Shown here in pieces: positions 1-7,406 of a DNA stretch of 19,467 nt. Under the pieces are notes generated by a model that was given only the letters and a program-made list of their open reading frames with translations, made no database searches and had not been told where the DNA came from. Each line of letters opens with the position of its first letter. The first letter of the stretch is position 1. The stretch comes from CAZKZZ01 sp964557375 (GTDB lineage Bacteria > Spirochaetota > Spirochaetia > SPDA01 > CAZJBZ01): NCBI GenBank assembly GCA_964557375.1, contig CAZKZZ010000058.1, positions 1 through 19,467 of the forward strand, written 5' to 3'. A program made the translations under genes and the position numbers.

Positions 1-189
1 CGTATCTCCGGAATGTAGCGGGTGTGATGGTTTAACTTTCTTACCGTTTATTCTAATTTTGCCTTTTCTCAAAGCGGCATAAATACCGCCCAGCCCGGAG
101 TCGGGGAGGAGTTTTCTCGCCACCTTATCGGTCCGTTTCCCGGCATCATTTTTTGTAACGGTAAATGACAAAAATCTCTCTTGGTTCAT
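1..189 (-). CDS. RluA-family pseudouridine synthase, N-terminal fragment (S4 domain)
   Basis: The reverse strand from ATG at 189 reads in frame to the window edge (63 codons, incomplete). The peptide has the S4 RNA-binding fold signature typical of RluC/RluD enzymes: an N-terminal strand, then a basic helix 'KVARKLLPDSGLGGIYAALR', then 'KGKIRINGKKVKPSHPL' and 'SGDT'. Family members isomerise uridine to pseudouridine in 23S rRNA; the catalytic domain with its HRLD-type aspartate lies outside the window, so the subfamily cannot be given. An in-frame ATG at 204 would add five residues, but a -10-like box sits between the two, so I prefer 189. Neither start has a clear Shine-Dalgarno sequence. 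The gene diverges from the rnf operon. Confidence 0.75.
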   Translation of the reverse strand, partial: MNQERFLSFTVTKNDAGKRTDKVARKLLPDSGLGGIYAALRKGKIRINGKKVKPSHPLHSGDT

Positions 190-224
190 GGCTTTATTAT
201 TCATTGTAAGGTGTATTGTCTCTA
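190..224 (-). promoter_or_regulatory. Candidate promoter of the pseudouridine synthase gene, leaderless geometry
   Basis: On the minus strand, TAGAGA (224-219, 4/6 match to TTGACA), a 17-base spacer and AATAAT (201-196, 5/6 match to TATAAT) are followed by six bases and then the ATG at 189. A second reading is TTGTCA, 18 bases, TACAAT (208-203), also just upstream. Either would start transcription within a few bases of the start codon. Prediction by eye only. Confidence 0.35.
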
Positions 225-225
225 C

Positions 226-262
226 TTGACAAATGGTTGAGCTCATCGGAAACTATTTTAAT
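226..262 (+). promoter_or_regulatory. Candidate promoter of the DUF212-rnf operon
   Basis: A perfect -35 hexamer TTGACA lies at 226-231. With the standard 17-base spacer the -10 position (249-254) reads GAAACT, a weak 3/6 match that nevertheless keeps the key A at position 2 and T at position 6. Transcription would start near 261, next to the ATG at 263. The -35 abuts the ATG at 233, which is one reason for choosing the later start for the first gene. Confidence 0.3.
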
Positions 263-742
263 ATGCAGGCCGAACAGATTGATCCTATCCTGAAACTATT
301 ATACCATCCTGTTTTTCTTTCCGCTTTCTTCAGCTGGTTTCTCGCTCAGATGATGAAATCTACGATCGAGTTTTTCAAAGAAAAGGGAAGGAAACAAAAA
401 TCACTCATTTTAACTTTTTTATGGAGCACCGGCGGCATGCCCAGCAGTCACTCATCGGTAGTAGCCGCGTTGGCTACGGCAGTGGGGTTTACGGAAGGGT
501 TCGGTTCTCCACTCTTTATTGCACTTCTGTTTTACGGATTATTGACTGTCCGTGACGCTTTGGGAGTTCGACGTGCGGCCGGTGTCCAGGCCCGGGCCAT
601 TAATCGCATTATTCGGGAAATACGGAATACGAAGGATGTAGACATCGAGCAGGTCAAGGAGATACACGGGCATACAACTGCAGAGGTTTCAGTAGGAATC
701 GTCCTCGGGTTTTTTATTGCGGTAGCTTTTTGTAATCTATGA
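263..742 (+). CDS. DUF212 / divergent PAP2-family membrane protein
   Basis: The protein (159 residues from ATG 263; 169 from ATG 233) is a small integral membrane protein of the DUF212 family, related at a distance to PAP2 acid phosphatases and typified by Bacillus YuiD. Visible signatures are the 'STGGMPSSHSS' motif, 'RDALGVRRAAGVQA' with a following 'INRI', and a C-terminal 'IHGHTTAEVSVGIVLGF' segment. Membrane segments are an N-terminal helix, the central helix after the SSH motif and the last about 20 residues. The function of the family is not established; the conserved SSH and GVRR motifs resemble a phosphate-binding PAP2 site. I chose 263 because 233 lies right against a TTGACA box and no homology needs the extra residues. 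It overlaps the next gene by four bases (ATGA), so it heads the rnf operon. Confidence 0.8.
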   Translation: MQAEQIDPILKLLYHPVFLSAFFSWFLAQMMKSTIEFFKEKGRKQKSLILTFLWSTGGMPSSHSSVVAALATAVGFTEGFGSPLFIALLFYGLLTVRDALGVRRAAGVQARAINRIIREIRNTKDVDIEQVKEIHGHTTAEVSVGIVLGFFIAVAFCNL

Positions 743-2313
743 GAAAAACCATCGTACACAGGAAGAATAAGCTTATCTACCTCGGTCTTGTAGCATTCAG
801 TGTGCCTCTGTTGGCAGTGGTTTTTTACAGTATGACAAAATTGCCGGTTGTCTACCGTGAGAATCAGACCTGGAAAGGGTATTACTCTATCCTCATTGAT
901 GATCACACCGGCCCATACCGGGCGGCAGAAGCGCTCGAAAAAAGTGGCTTTACCGATCTTATTCATAAGGGAAACAGTACGGTACGTTTTTTCAGCTTTC
1001 ACAGTGAGGAGACAGTCGGTCTGAGTGAGCTTTCCGAAAGGCTGGACCCACTCGATCCCCGGTACGATCCGTATATGAAGCAGCTTCCCCAATTCTTCGA
1101 GACATCACAGGGGATGAACAATTACGACATTTACTATGTCCAAAGCACAAAACCTCCGGCCGCCTTTGCCATCGATCTGATTCCCGTACAACAGCATTTG
1201 AAAACAACATTCATTTTTACAGATATTTCATTATGGCGCCATTTTTTGCTCATTTTTTTCTTTATCGGTATCGTTGTGCTCATCATGCTCTACACAAAGC
1301 AGCACCGTGTATATATCGTTCTTGTCTCTGTTCCTTGGCTCCTTGCCCTCTACCATGGCGGTATTTCCGTTTTTCTCAGTGCTGTGCTTCTTCTATTCAG
1401 CTTTGTTCTCTTTTCAGCTGATCTGTTTTTAATGCTCAAATTCTACCTCAATTACGGATACACCGACTATTCTCACGGTAACATCATACAAAAGGGTATA
1501 ATTGTTGTTGCTGCTTTTATAGCTGCGGTCATTGTCCTGCTTTCACCGAGGCTCAGTCTGCTCAGATTACTCCCTCTTATACTCTGCCTTCTCGCTGATG
1601 CTGCTGTGCTGCTGCTTTATACCTTTTACCTGTTGCTGAGGAGAAAACGGCAGGAGCATAAGCTCTTTTTCAGCGTATCCATCCGAACGAACCGGAAACC
1701 GTTCGGATTTGATCAGCCCCGTTTCCCTGTACTCCTCGTTTTCTTTCTTGTTACAGCCTGTGCCCCGATACTTTTTTTATTTCACACGCCGGGAGAGGGA
1801 ATAACCACTCCCGCGCCTTCTCAGACGGTTGCTTTTCGAGATATCAGCCTTCATACACTCGAACGGCTTGCCCGTTCCAAATCTTCCGAATATCCGGACA
1901 TCTCAGATTACATTATGCACAGGGCCTTTCAAAGAGGATATTTTTTCGGTAAACATTACCAATTTCCCCAAAATGGACAGCTCATCTCTCTCTCCTCGTT
2001 CGAACAGAATAATGAAAAAATCAGTAAATCGGCCCGAGTGTTAGAAACACTGGATGACAAATGGCTCACCACTATTATCAGTGAGGGCAAAACGGGCGGA
2101 ATTCCCCGATTGCTGCTCGACCAGGAAAGAGCTGTTGCAGTAATCGAAAAACCGGTTTATGCTAAGAAAGTCAAAGAATCTGACATCATTCGCTACGGTG
2201 TCATCTGTTTTTTGGTTTTTTCACCACTGCTTTTCCTAAACTACCATTTGACACCGGAAAGTTTGTATGGTATTAAAAGTTTATTACTAAGGAGAAAAAG
2301 TCAGGCAGCATGA
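739..2313 (+). CDS. Unrecognised multi-spanning membrane protein upstream of rnfC
   Basis: I do not recognise this 524-residue protein. It has about eight predicted membrane segments (approximately residues 12-32, 168-186, 191-206, 208-234, 253-270, 276-300, 329-348 and 484-502). Two sizeable soluble regions, residues 33-165 and 350-480, are probably extracytoplasmic: they are flanked by membrane segments and contain no known enzymatic motif that I can see. The stretch between helices is rich in Leu/Phe/Val. It is tied into the operon by 4-base overlaps at both ends, with the DUF212 gene before and rnfC after, so co-expression with the Rnf complex is very likely. A role in assembling, anchoring or regulating Rnf is an inference from position only; an unrelated envelope function is equally possible. 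Confidence 0.75.
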   Translation: MRKTIVHRKNKLIYLGLVAFSVPLLAVVFYSMTKLPVVYRENQTWKGYYSILIDDHTGPYRAAEALEKSGFTDLIHKGNSTVRFFSFHSEETVGLSELSERLDPLDPRYDPYMKQLPQFFETSQGMNNYDIYYVQSTKPPAAFAIDLIPVQQHLKTTFIFTDISLWRHFLLIFFFIGIVVLIMLYTKQHRVYIVLVSVPWLLALYHGGISVFLSAVLLLFSFVLFSADLFLMLKFYLNYGYTDYSHGNIIQKGIIVVAAFIAAVIVLLSPRLSLLRLLPLILCLLADAAVLLLYTFYLLLRRKRQEHKLFFSVSIRTNRKPFGFDQPRFPVLLVFFLVTACAPILFLFHTPGEGITTPAPSQTVAFRDISLHTLERLARSKSSEYPDISDYIMHRAFQRGYFFGKHYQFPQNGQLISLSSFEQNNEKISKSARVLETLDDKWLTTIISEGKTGGIPRLLLDQERAVAVIEKPVYAKKVKESDIIRYGVICFLVFSPLLFLNYHLTPESLYGIKSLLLRRKSQAA

Positions 2314-3641
2314 AAGGACTTAGTACATTTCCGAAAGGTGGAGTCCATCCACCTGGCAATAAATATCTTGCCGAAACAGTTTCTATAAAGAATGCCGCCA
2401 TTCCCTCCGTTCTAAAAGTCCCGTTAAGCCAGCACATCGGTAGTCCGGCGGACTGTTTGGTCTCTAAGGGTGATGAAGTCAAGGAAGGCATGCTTATAGG
2501 CAAATCCACCTCGTTCATTTCTGCAAATATTCATTCACCTGTACCCGGTACGGTATCTTCGGTCGACACAATTTACCTGCCGAACGGCATCTCTTCTCAA
2601 GCAGTGGTTATCGAGATGCAGGGTGAGTTTGACAGATTAGGAAAAAAACAGTCCCAACAGGATTGGTCGGAAGCTTCTCCGTCCGAACTGTTAGAGATTA
2701 TCAAAAATATGGGTATTGTCGGAATGGGAGGCGCAACATTCCCCACTCATGTCAAGTTTACTATTCCCAGAGAAAAGAAGGTGCGCTATTTTGTGGTCAA
2801 CGGGGTCGAGTGCGAACCGTATTTAACGGCGGACCACCGGCTTATGCTGGAGAAGAGTGATCAAATTTTTCAGGGTATAGAGATAGTCAATAAAATATTG
2901 GGACCCGAGAAGATTTTCATCGCCATTGAAGAGAACAAACCGGATGCGATCGAGGTGATGGAAAAAAAAGCAAAGGAAAGCACTCTTCCTGTTTCGGTCG
3001 TTCCGCTGCAAATGAAATACCCGCAGGGGGACGAAAAACAGGTACTCAAGGCAGTCATAAACAGAGAGGTCCCCTCAGGAGGTCTACCCATTGATATCGA
3101 ATCGGTGGTCTCCAATGTCGGAACCCTGTTTGCAATATATGAAGCAGCAGCGCTCAGCAAACCCCTTATCGAGAGAACAGTTACCGTCTCCGGAGGGGCC
3201 ATCAAGCAGCCGGGCAACTACAAAGTCCGAATAGGAACTCCTATCTCGCATCTTATAGAAGAGTGCGGCGGTTTTTCGAAAACTCCGCAGAAGGTAGTAG
3301 TCGGAGGACCTATGATGGGGTTTGCCGTCTCAGATCTGGATGTCCCGGTCGTAAAGGGAACGTCCGGGATCCTCGCCCTGAGTTCGGATGAGGTCAAGGG
3401 ACGAAGACAGACAGCTTGTCTGCAGTGCGGCAGATGTATCGAAGTATGCCCTATGGGGCTGAACCCGACAACACTGTTCAAAATGATCGATCATCTCGAA
3501 TACAGTGATGCCCTCGAAACAGGATTGATGGACTGCAAAGAATGCGGCTGCTGCGGTTTCGTCTGCCCCGCTCACATTCCGCTGGTACAGGGGATGAAGC
3601 TCGGAAAACTTATGACTAAAAAGTTAAAGGTGAAAGCATGA
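2310..3641 (+). CDS. rnfC: RnfC, ferredoxin:NAD+ oxidoreductase complex subunit C
   Basis: RnfC is the peripheral cytoplasmic subunit that holds the NAD(H) site and passes electrons between NAD+ and the Fe-S chain of the Rnf complex. The 443-residue protein shows the RnfC N-terminal barrel-sandwich region (about 1-105), the Rossmann-like FMN/NADH domain with 'GMGGATFPTHVKF' (138-150) and 'NGVECEPYLTADHRLM' (164-179), a SLBB-like segment (about 288-340), and two ferredoxin-type 4Fe-4S motifs: C370-C373-C376-C380 and C409-C412-C415-C419. It is the short form that lacks the long alanine-rich tail of enterobacterial RsxC. An AGGAG-like sequence lies about 14-20 bases before the ATG, and the start overlaps the previous stop by four bases. 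Identification is secure. Confidence 0.96.
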   Translation: MKGLSTFPKGGVHPPGNKYLAETVSIKNAAIPSVLKVPLSQHIGSPADCLVSKGDEVKEGMLIGKSTSFISANIHSPVPGTVSSVDTIYLPNGISSQAVVIEMQGEFDRLGKKQSQQDWSEASPSELLEIIKNMGIVGMGGATFPTHVKFTIPREKKVRYFVVNGVECEPYLTADHRLMLEKSDQIFQGIEIVNKILGPEKIFIAIEENKPDAIEVMEKKAKESTLPVSVVPLQMKYPQGDEKQVLKAVINREVPSGGLPIDIESVVSNVGTLFAIYEAAALSKPLIERTVTVSGGAIKQPGNYKVRIGTPISHLIEECGGFSKTPQKVVVGGPMMGFAVSDLDVPVVKGTSGILALSSDEVKGRRQTACLQCGRCIEVCPMGLNPTTLFKMIDHLEYSDALETGLMDCKECGCCGFVCPAHIPLVQGMKLGKLMTKKLKVKA

Positions 3642-4735
3642 GCGATACACAAAACATGCTGGTAACGACATCTCCACAAATTCACAAACCGGATTCGACG
3701 GCAAAAATTATGTGGAGTGTGGTTATCTGTCTTTTACCTGCCGGTATATGGGGTGTCTACGTATTTGGTGTTCAGGCCCTGTATACACTTGTTTTTTCAA
3801 TTGCTGCCGCAGTAGCGGCGGAATATGTAATGGGCAGAATTTTCGGCCGCTTTACCCTCGACGACGGCAGCGCGTTCCTTACCGGTCTGCTTATCGGATA
3901 CAATATGCCGCCTGTTATCCCGTTCTACATTCCGGTAATCGCCTCCGTATTTGCGATCGTCGTTGTCAAATGGACGTTTGGCGGCTTGGGAGCAAACTGG
4001 ATGAACCCTGCACTGGCGGGAAGGGTGTTCGTGTTCTTCTCTTGGACCGGTGCTATGACGAACTGGCAGTTTCCTTCCACGATGAATGCCGCAACTGATG
4101 CGGTCTCCGGCGCCTCCGTATTGGGTTATATAAAATCGGGTCTAATCGATTACACCGGACCGGCACAGGGGCCTGCCGAGTTTCTCTCACTCGGGGGGTA
4201 TCCGAGAAGCTCTTTGGATGTATCAGTAATAGACTGGTTCAATACCAATTTGGGTTTTAATCTCGAAGGCGGCTATGTAGACCTCTTTTTCGGTAACATT
4301 CCCGGCTGTATCGGAGAAATATCTGCTTTTCTCCTCCTTATCGGTACAATTTATCTCTTCGTTAAAAAGATCATCACGTGGCACATACCTGTCTCCTATC
4401 TCGTTACTTTCGCTCTATTTACCTGGGTATTCGGCGGGCTGCGGTTTGACGGGGGTCTTTTCAGCGGGGACATTCTGTTTCACCTGTTTGCAGGGGGACT
4501 GATTCTCGGTGTTTTCTATATGGCTACCGATATGGTCACATCTCCGCTCTCCGCAAAGGGAATGATTATATTCGGTATAGGTGCGGGGTTTCTCACCTTC
4601 CTTATACGGTTTTTCGGGTCTTTTCCTGAAGGAGTATCGCTCGCTATCATCTTCATGAATATTTTTGTTCCTATGATCAATCGTTTTACCGGGCCGAAAC
4701 GGTTCGGTATCGAAGAGAAGAGGCAGCAAGCATGA
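3638..4735 (+). CDS. rnfD: RnfD, membrane subunit D of the Rnf complex
   Basis: This 365-residue polytopic membrane protein belongs to the NqrB/RnfD family, which carries covalently bound FMN and is thought to be part of the ion-translocating path. Hallmarks are 'FTLDDGSAFLTGLLIGYNMPP' (about 72-92), 'GGLGANWMNPALAGRVF' (about 114-130) and the downstream 'ATDMVTSPLSAKG' segment. The flavin-attachment motif, usually S-G-A-T in this family, reads S157-G158-A159-S160, so the expected acceptor threonine is a serine (TCC at 4115-4117). Serine is chemically able to carry the phosphoester-linked FMN, but whether it does here is unknown. The gene is coupled to rnfC and rnfG by ATGA overlaps. Confidence 0.95.
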   Translation: MSDTQNMLVTTSPQIHKPDSTAKIMWSVVICLLPAGIWGVYVFGVQALYTLVFSIAAAVAAEYVMGRIFGRFTLDDGSAFLTGLLIGYNMPPVIPFYIPVIASVFAIVVVKWTFGGLGANWMNPALAGRVFVFFSWTGAMTNWQFPSTMNAATDAVSGASVLGYIKSGLIDYTGPAQGPAEFLSLGGYPRSSLDVSVIDWFNTNLGFNLEGGYVDLFFGNIPGCIGEISAFLLLIGTIYLFVKKIITWHIPVSYLVTFALFTWVFGGLRFDGGLFSGDILFHLFAGGLILGVFYMATDMVTSPLSAKGMIIFGIGAGFLTFLIRFFGSFPEGVSLAIIFMNIFVPMINRFTGPKRFGIEEKRQQA

Positions 4736-5292
4736 AACAGACAATGATCATCGGCGGAAAATTGGCTCTTATTTGTGCCGTAGCAGCTATCGCTTTAGGT
4801 CTGGTCAACTCTGTTGCCGAACCCCGCATAGAGCTTATCAAAAAACAGAAGCTCGAACAGGCCCTGCAGACCGTTTCCGGAGGTGCGAGCATCGGTGAGG
4901 TGCAGGAAGTCGAAGGAAATCCAACGGTACAGGAGTATTACCCCCTCTACGACGGTAAAGATGAGAAAACCGGATATATTATTCGGTTGATTGGGGTCGG
5001 CTACGGCGGTGATATGGTTATTCTTGCAGGATACAGCCTCTCCGGTGAGGTAGTTTCCGCCAAGCTCATGGAAAACGCGGAGACGCCCGGCCTCGGGAAA
5101 AAAGCGGAAAAACCGGAGTACATGGAAAGGTATGTCGGAACGGGCAGTGACACTCCGGTACCGACGCGAAAAGACCAGCTTCCTCAATCTGAAGCAGAAG
5201 CTATTACGGGCGCCACAATAACGTTTGCCGGTATTGGAAAAGCTCTCAAAGAGGGATCCGATTTTGTCAAATCGCTGGGGGATTCACAATGA
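4732..5292 (+). CDS. rnfG: RnfG, flavoprotein subunit G of the Rnf complex
   Basis: RnfG is anchored by one N-terminal helix (about residues 5-27) and exposes an FMN-binding domain on the outer face of the cytoplasmic membrane. The 186-residue protein has the typical central region 'GYGGDMVILAGYSLSGEV' and 'METPGLG'-like segment ('NAETPGLGKKAEKPEYM'), followed by the flavinylation motif T159-G160-A161-T162 ('AITGATITFAGI'). In the family, an ApbE-type flavin transferase links FMN to this last threonine (T162 here, codon ACA at 5215-5217). No apbE gene is in this window. Overlaps rnfD and rnfE by four bases each. Confidence 0.95.
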   Translation: MKQTMIIGGKLALICAVAAIALGLVNSVAEPRIELIKKQKLEQALQTVSGGASIGEVQEVEGNPTVQEYYPLYDGKDEKTGYIIRLIGVGYGGDMVILAGYSLSGEVVSAKLMENAETPGLGKKAEKPEYMERYVGTGSDTPVPTRKDQLPQSEAEAITGATITFAGIGKALKEGSDFVKSLGDSQ

Positions 5293-5927
5293 AAGGATCT
5301 ATGGTCGAAGAGTTTACAAAGGGAATAATAAAAGAAAATCCTATACTCGTAATCCTGCTCGGTCTTTGTCCCGCCCTTGCAGTGAGTACCCAAGTTGTCA
5401 ATGCATTGGGTATGGGTGCAGGCGTTATATTTGTTCTACTGGGTTCGAACATTTTTGTCAGTGTCTTAAAAGATTTTATTCCGCAGAAGGTTCGTATACC
5501 CTCTTATATCGTTATCATCGCCTCTTTTGTGACAATAGTCGATTTGACGATGCAGGCCTTTGCACCCTCATTATCAGATAGTCTGGGTGTCTTTGTTCAG
5601 CTCATCGTCGTTAACTGTGTTATTTTAGGAAGGGCTGAAGCTTTCGCGAACAAGAATACCCTTTCCCGGTCTATTTTGGACGCACTGGGAATGGGTGTTG
5701 GTTTTACATTGGGTCTTTTCATTATTTCCTTTATCCGTGAAGTATTCGGCGCGGGGACAATTACTCTTTTCGCCGTCGGCAATTTCGACGGTGTTATCGA
5801 AATACCGCTCCTCTATCAGGCGCCTGCACGGGTAATCGCTCTCTCAACAGGCGCGCTCTTAGTAGTGGGATACCTTGTTGCTTTTTTTAACTGGCTGGAC
5901 GCGAAGAAGGGGAGGAAAACGACATGA
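5289..5927 (+). CDS. rnfE: RnfE, membrane subunit E of the Rnf complex
   Basis: RnfE is one of the two related six-helix membrane proteins (with RnfA) that line the core of Rnf, homologous to NqrD. The 212-residue protein begins with the family signature 'KENPILVILLGLCPALAVST', which contains the conserved L-G-L-C-P; this cysteine belongs to a membrane-embedded Fe-S site in the Rnf/NQR family. A second conserved stretch is 'VNCVILGRAEAFANKN' (about 115-130), the symmetry mate of the first, with its own cysteine. A second in-frame ATG at 5301 is possible, but 5289 gives the same 4-base overlap with rnfG seen elsewhere in the operon. Confidence 0.95.
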   Translation: MKGSMVEEFTKGIIKENPILVILLGLCPALAVSTQVVNALGMGAGVIFVLLGSNIFVSVLKDFIPQKVRIPSYIVIIASFVTIVDLTMQAFAPSLSDSLGVFVQLIVVNCVILGRAEAFANKNTLSRSILDALGMGVGFTLGLFIISFIREVFGAGTITLFAVGNFDGVIEIPLLYQAPARVIALSTGALLVVGYLVAFFNWLDAKKGRKTT

Positions 5928-6517
5928 CGTATGTGGGAATAATAATCACCTTTGTATTTGTCAATAATTTTATCTTGACAAAATTTTTAGGACTCTGTCC
6001 TTTTATTGGTGTTTCAAAGAATGTTGAATCCGCAGTCGGAATGGGTTTTGCCGTGACCTTTGTTATGTCTATGGCTTCCCTTATTACCTGGGCGGTCTTC
6101 AACTTTATTCTCGTCCCCCTGAATATAGAATTCCTGCAGACTATCACTTTTATCCTGGTGATCGCCTCTCTGGTGCAGTTTGTAGAAATGATTATTCAAA
6201 AAATCTCTCCGCCCCTTTATAAGGCCTTAGGCATTTATCTTCCTCTCATTACGACGAACTGTGCCGTCATGGGCATTGCGCTCATAGCTGTAAGAAACGA
6301 ATATAACGCCATTGAGAGTTTTATTGCGGGAATAGCCGCCGGACTCGGTTTTCTCCTGGCTATTGTTTTAATGTCAACGATACGGGAGAAGCTCGACAAT
6401 GAATGGGTACCCAAAATGTTCCGAGGTGCTCCTATCGCATTCATTACCGGCGGGCTCATGGCGCTTGCCTTTATGGCCTTTGACAAAGCATTGCTGCGTA
6501 ACCTCATCGGCGGCTAA
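5924..6517 (+). CDS. rnfA: RnfA, membrane subunit A of the Rnf complex
   Basis: RnfA is the inverted-topology partner of RnfE, homologous to NqrE. The 197-residue protein has six hydrophobic segments and the two conserved cysteine motifs, 'FVNNFILTKFLGLCPFIGVS' near residue 11-30 and 'LPLITTNCAVMGIAL' near 105-120. Together with the matching cysteines in RnfE they are known in this family to hold a membrane-embedded iron-sulfur centre. The start overlaps rnfE by four bases. It is followed by a 28-base gap, the longest in the operon, before rnfB. Confidence 0.95.
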   Translation: MTYVGIIITFVFVNNFILTKFLGLCPFIGVSKNVESAVGMGFAVTFVMSMASLITWAVFNFILVPLNIEFLQTITFILVIASLVQFVEMIIQKISPPLYKALGIYLPLITTNCAVMGIALIAVRNEYNAIESFIAGIAAGLGFLLAIVLMSTIREKLDNEWVPKMFRGAPIAFITGGLMALAFMAFDKALLRNLIGG

Positions 6518-6545
6518 ATACTGGAACAATCTGGGAGCATTATAG

Positions 6546-7406
6546 ATGGAACTAATAAAAGTTTTGTACGCGTTCATCTCTGTTGCCGCTCTTGGTGGAG
6601 TACTGGGAATCGGTTTAGCCATTGCTTCCCGAGTATTAGCGGTAAAAAAAGACGCCCGAATCGAGAGAGTAGAAGAGGCACTCCCCGGACTGAACTGCGG
6701 GGCCTGCGGTTATGCGGGATGTTCTTCCTATGCTGAAGCAATTGTTGAAGAAGGTGCTCCTCTCACCCAATGTACTCCCGGCGGCGCGGGTGTTGCAAAA
6801 GCACTTGCAGAAATCATGGGACAGGAAATTGATGTCTCTTCCGAGAAAAAAGTGGCTCAAGTTCATTGTAGAGGTACACATGAAACTTCCACCTATCTGT
6901 TCGAATACCGTGGAATACAAGACTGCAACGCACTGCATCTCTACTTTGATGGGGATAAAGAATGTAAATACGGCTGCCTTGGTCTCGGCAGTTGTGTACA
7001 GGTATGTCCGGTAGAAGCTATTGATTATGATCAGCAGGGGTGTGTCTGGATCGACAGGGATAAATGCATATCCTGTGGGAAATGCATTGATGTCTGTCCT
7101 ACCGGCGTTATCAAATGGATCCCCTATGAGGCAGATTACATCGTTGCTTGTAATTCAAACGATAAAGGCGGGAGAGTAAAGAAGTACTGCTCCGTCGGAT
7201 GCATCGGATGTAAAATCTGCGAAAAAAAATCTCCGGAGGGCGGCTTCGTTGTAGAGAATTTCCTATCGACAATCGATTATTCGGCGAAGGGAGACCGAAG
7301 CGAAGCCGCTAAAGCTTGTCCTACTAACTGTATTATTGCTATCAAAGAAACGGAGCCTGAAAAGAAGGGAGAAGAAAAGGTAACAGCCGATAGCTCAGAT
7401 GGATAA
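6546..7406 (+). CDS. rnfB: RnfB, multi-cluster iron-sulfur subunit of the Rnf complex
   Basis: RnfB accepts electrons from reduced ferredoxin. The 286-residue protein has one N-terminal helix (about 5-28), then the 4Fe-4S domain with C51-C54-C59-C76 ('NCGACGYAGCSSYAEAIV'), then a cysteine-rich ferredoxin part: C140, C144, C150, C154; C174-C177-C180-C184 ('CISCGKCIDVCP'); and C215, C219, C222, C225 with C258 and C262. This matches the multi-cluster RnfB of Acetobacterium/Clostridium-type complexes rather than the shorter enterobacterial RsxB. GGGAG at about 6532-6536 is the ribosome binding site. The last 8 bases overlap the following GH57-like gene. Confidence 0.95.
   Translation: MELIKVLYAFISVAALGGVLGIGLAIASRVLAVKKDARIERVEEALPGLNCGACGYAGCSSYAEAIVEEGAPLTQCTPGGAGVAKALAEIMGQEIDVSSEKKVAQVHCRGTHETSTYLFEYRGIQDCNALHLYFDGDKECKYGCLGLGSCVQVCPVEAIDYDQQGCVWIDRDKCISCGKCIDVCPTGVIKWIPYEADYIVACNSNDKGGRVKKYCSVGCIGCKICEKKSPEGGFVVENFLSTIDYSAKGDRSEAAKACPTNCIIAIKETEPEKKGEEKVTADSSDG

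Noticed and set aside
532..1092. Minus-strand open frame of 186 codons
   Set aside because: It lies antisense across the DUF212 and membrane-protein genes, has no domain, and is a shadow of the coding strand.
5184..5393. Minus-strand open frames across rnfG, rnfE and rnfA
   Set aside because: Short, without signatures, and antisense to well-identified rnf genes.
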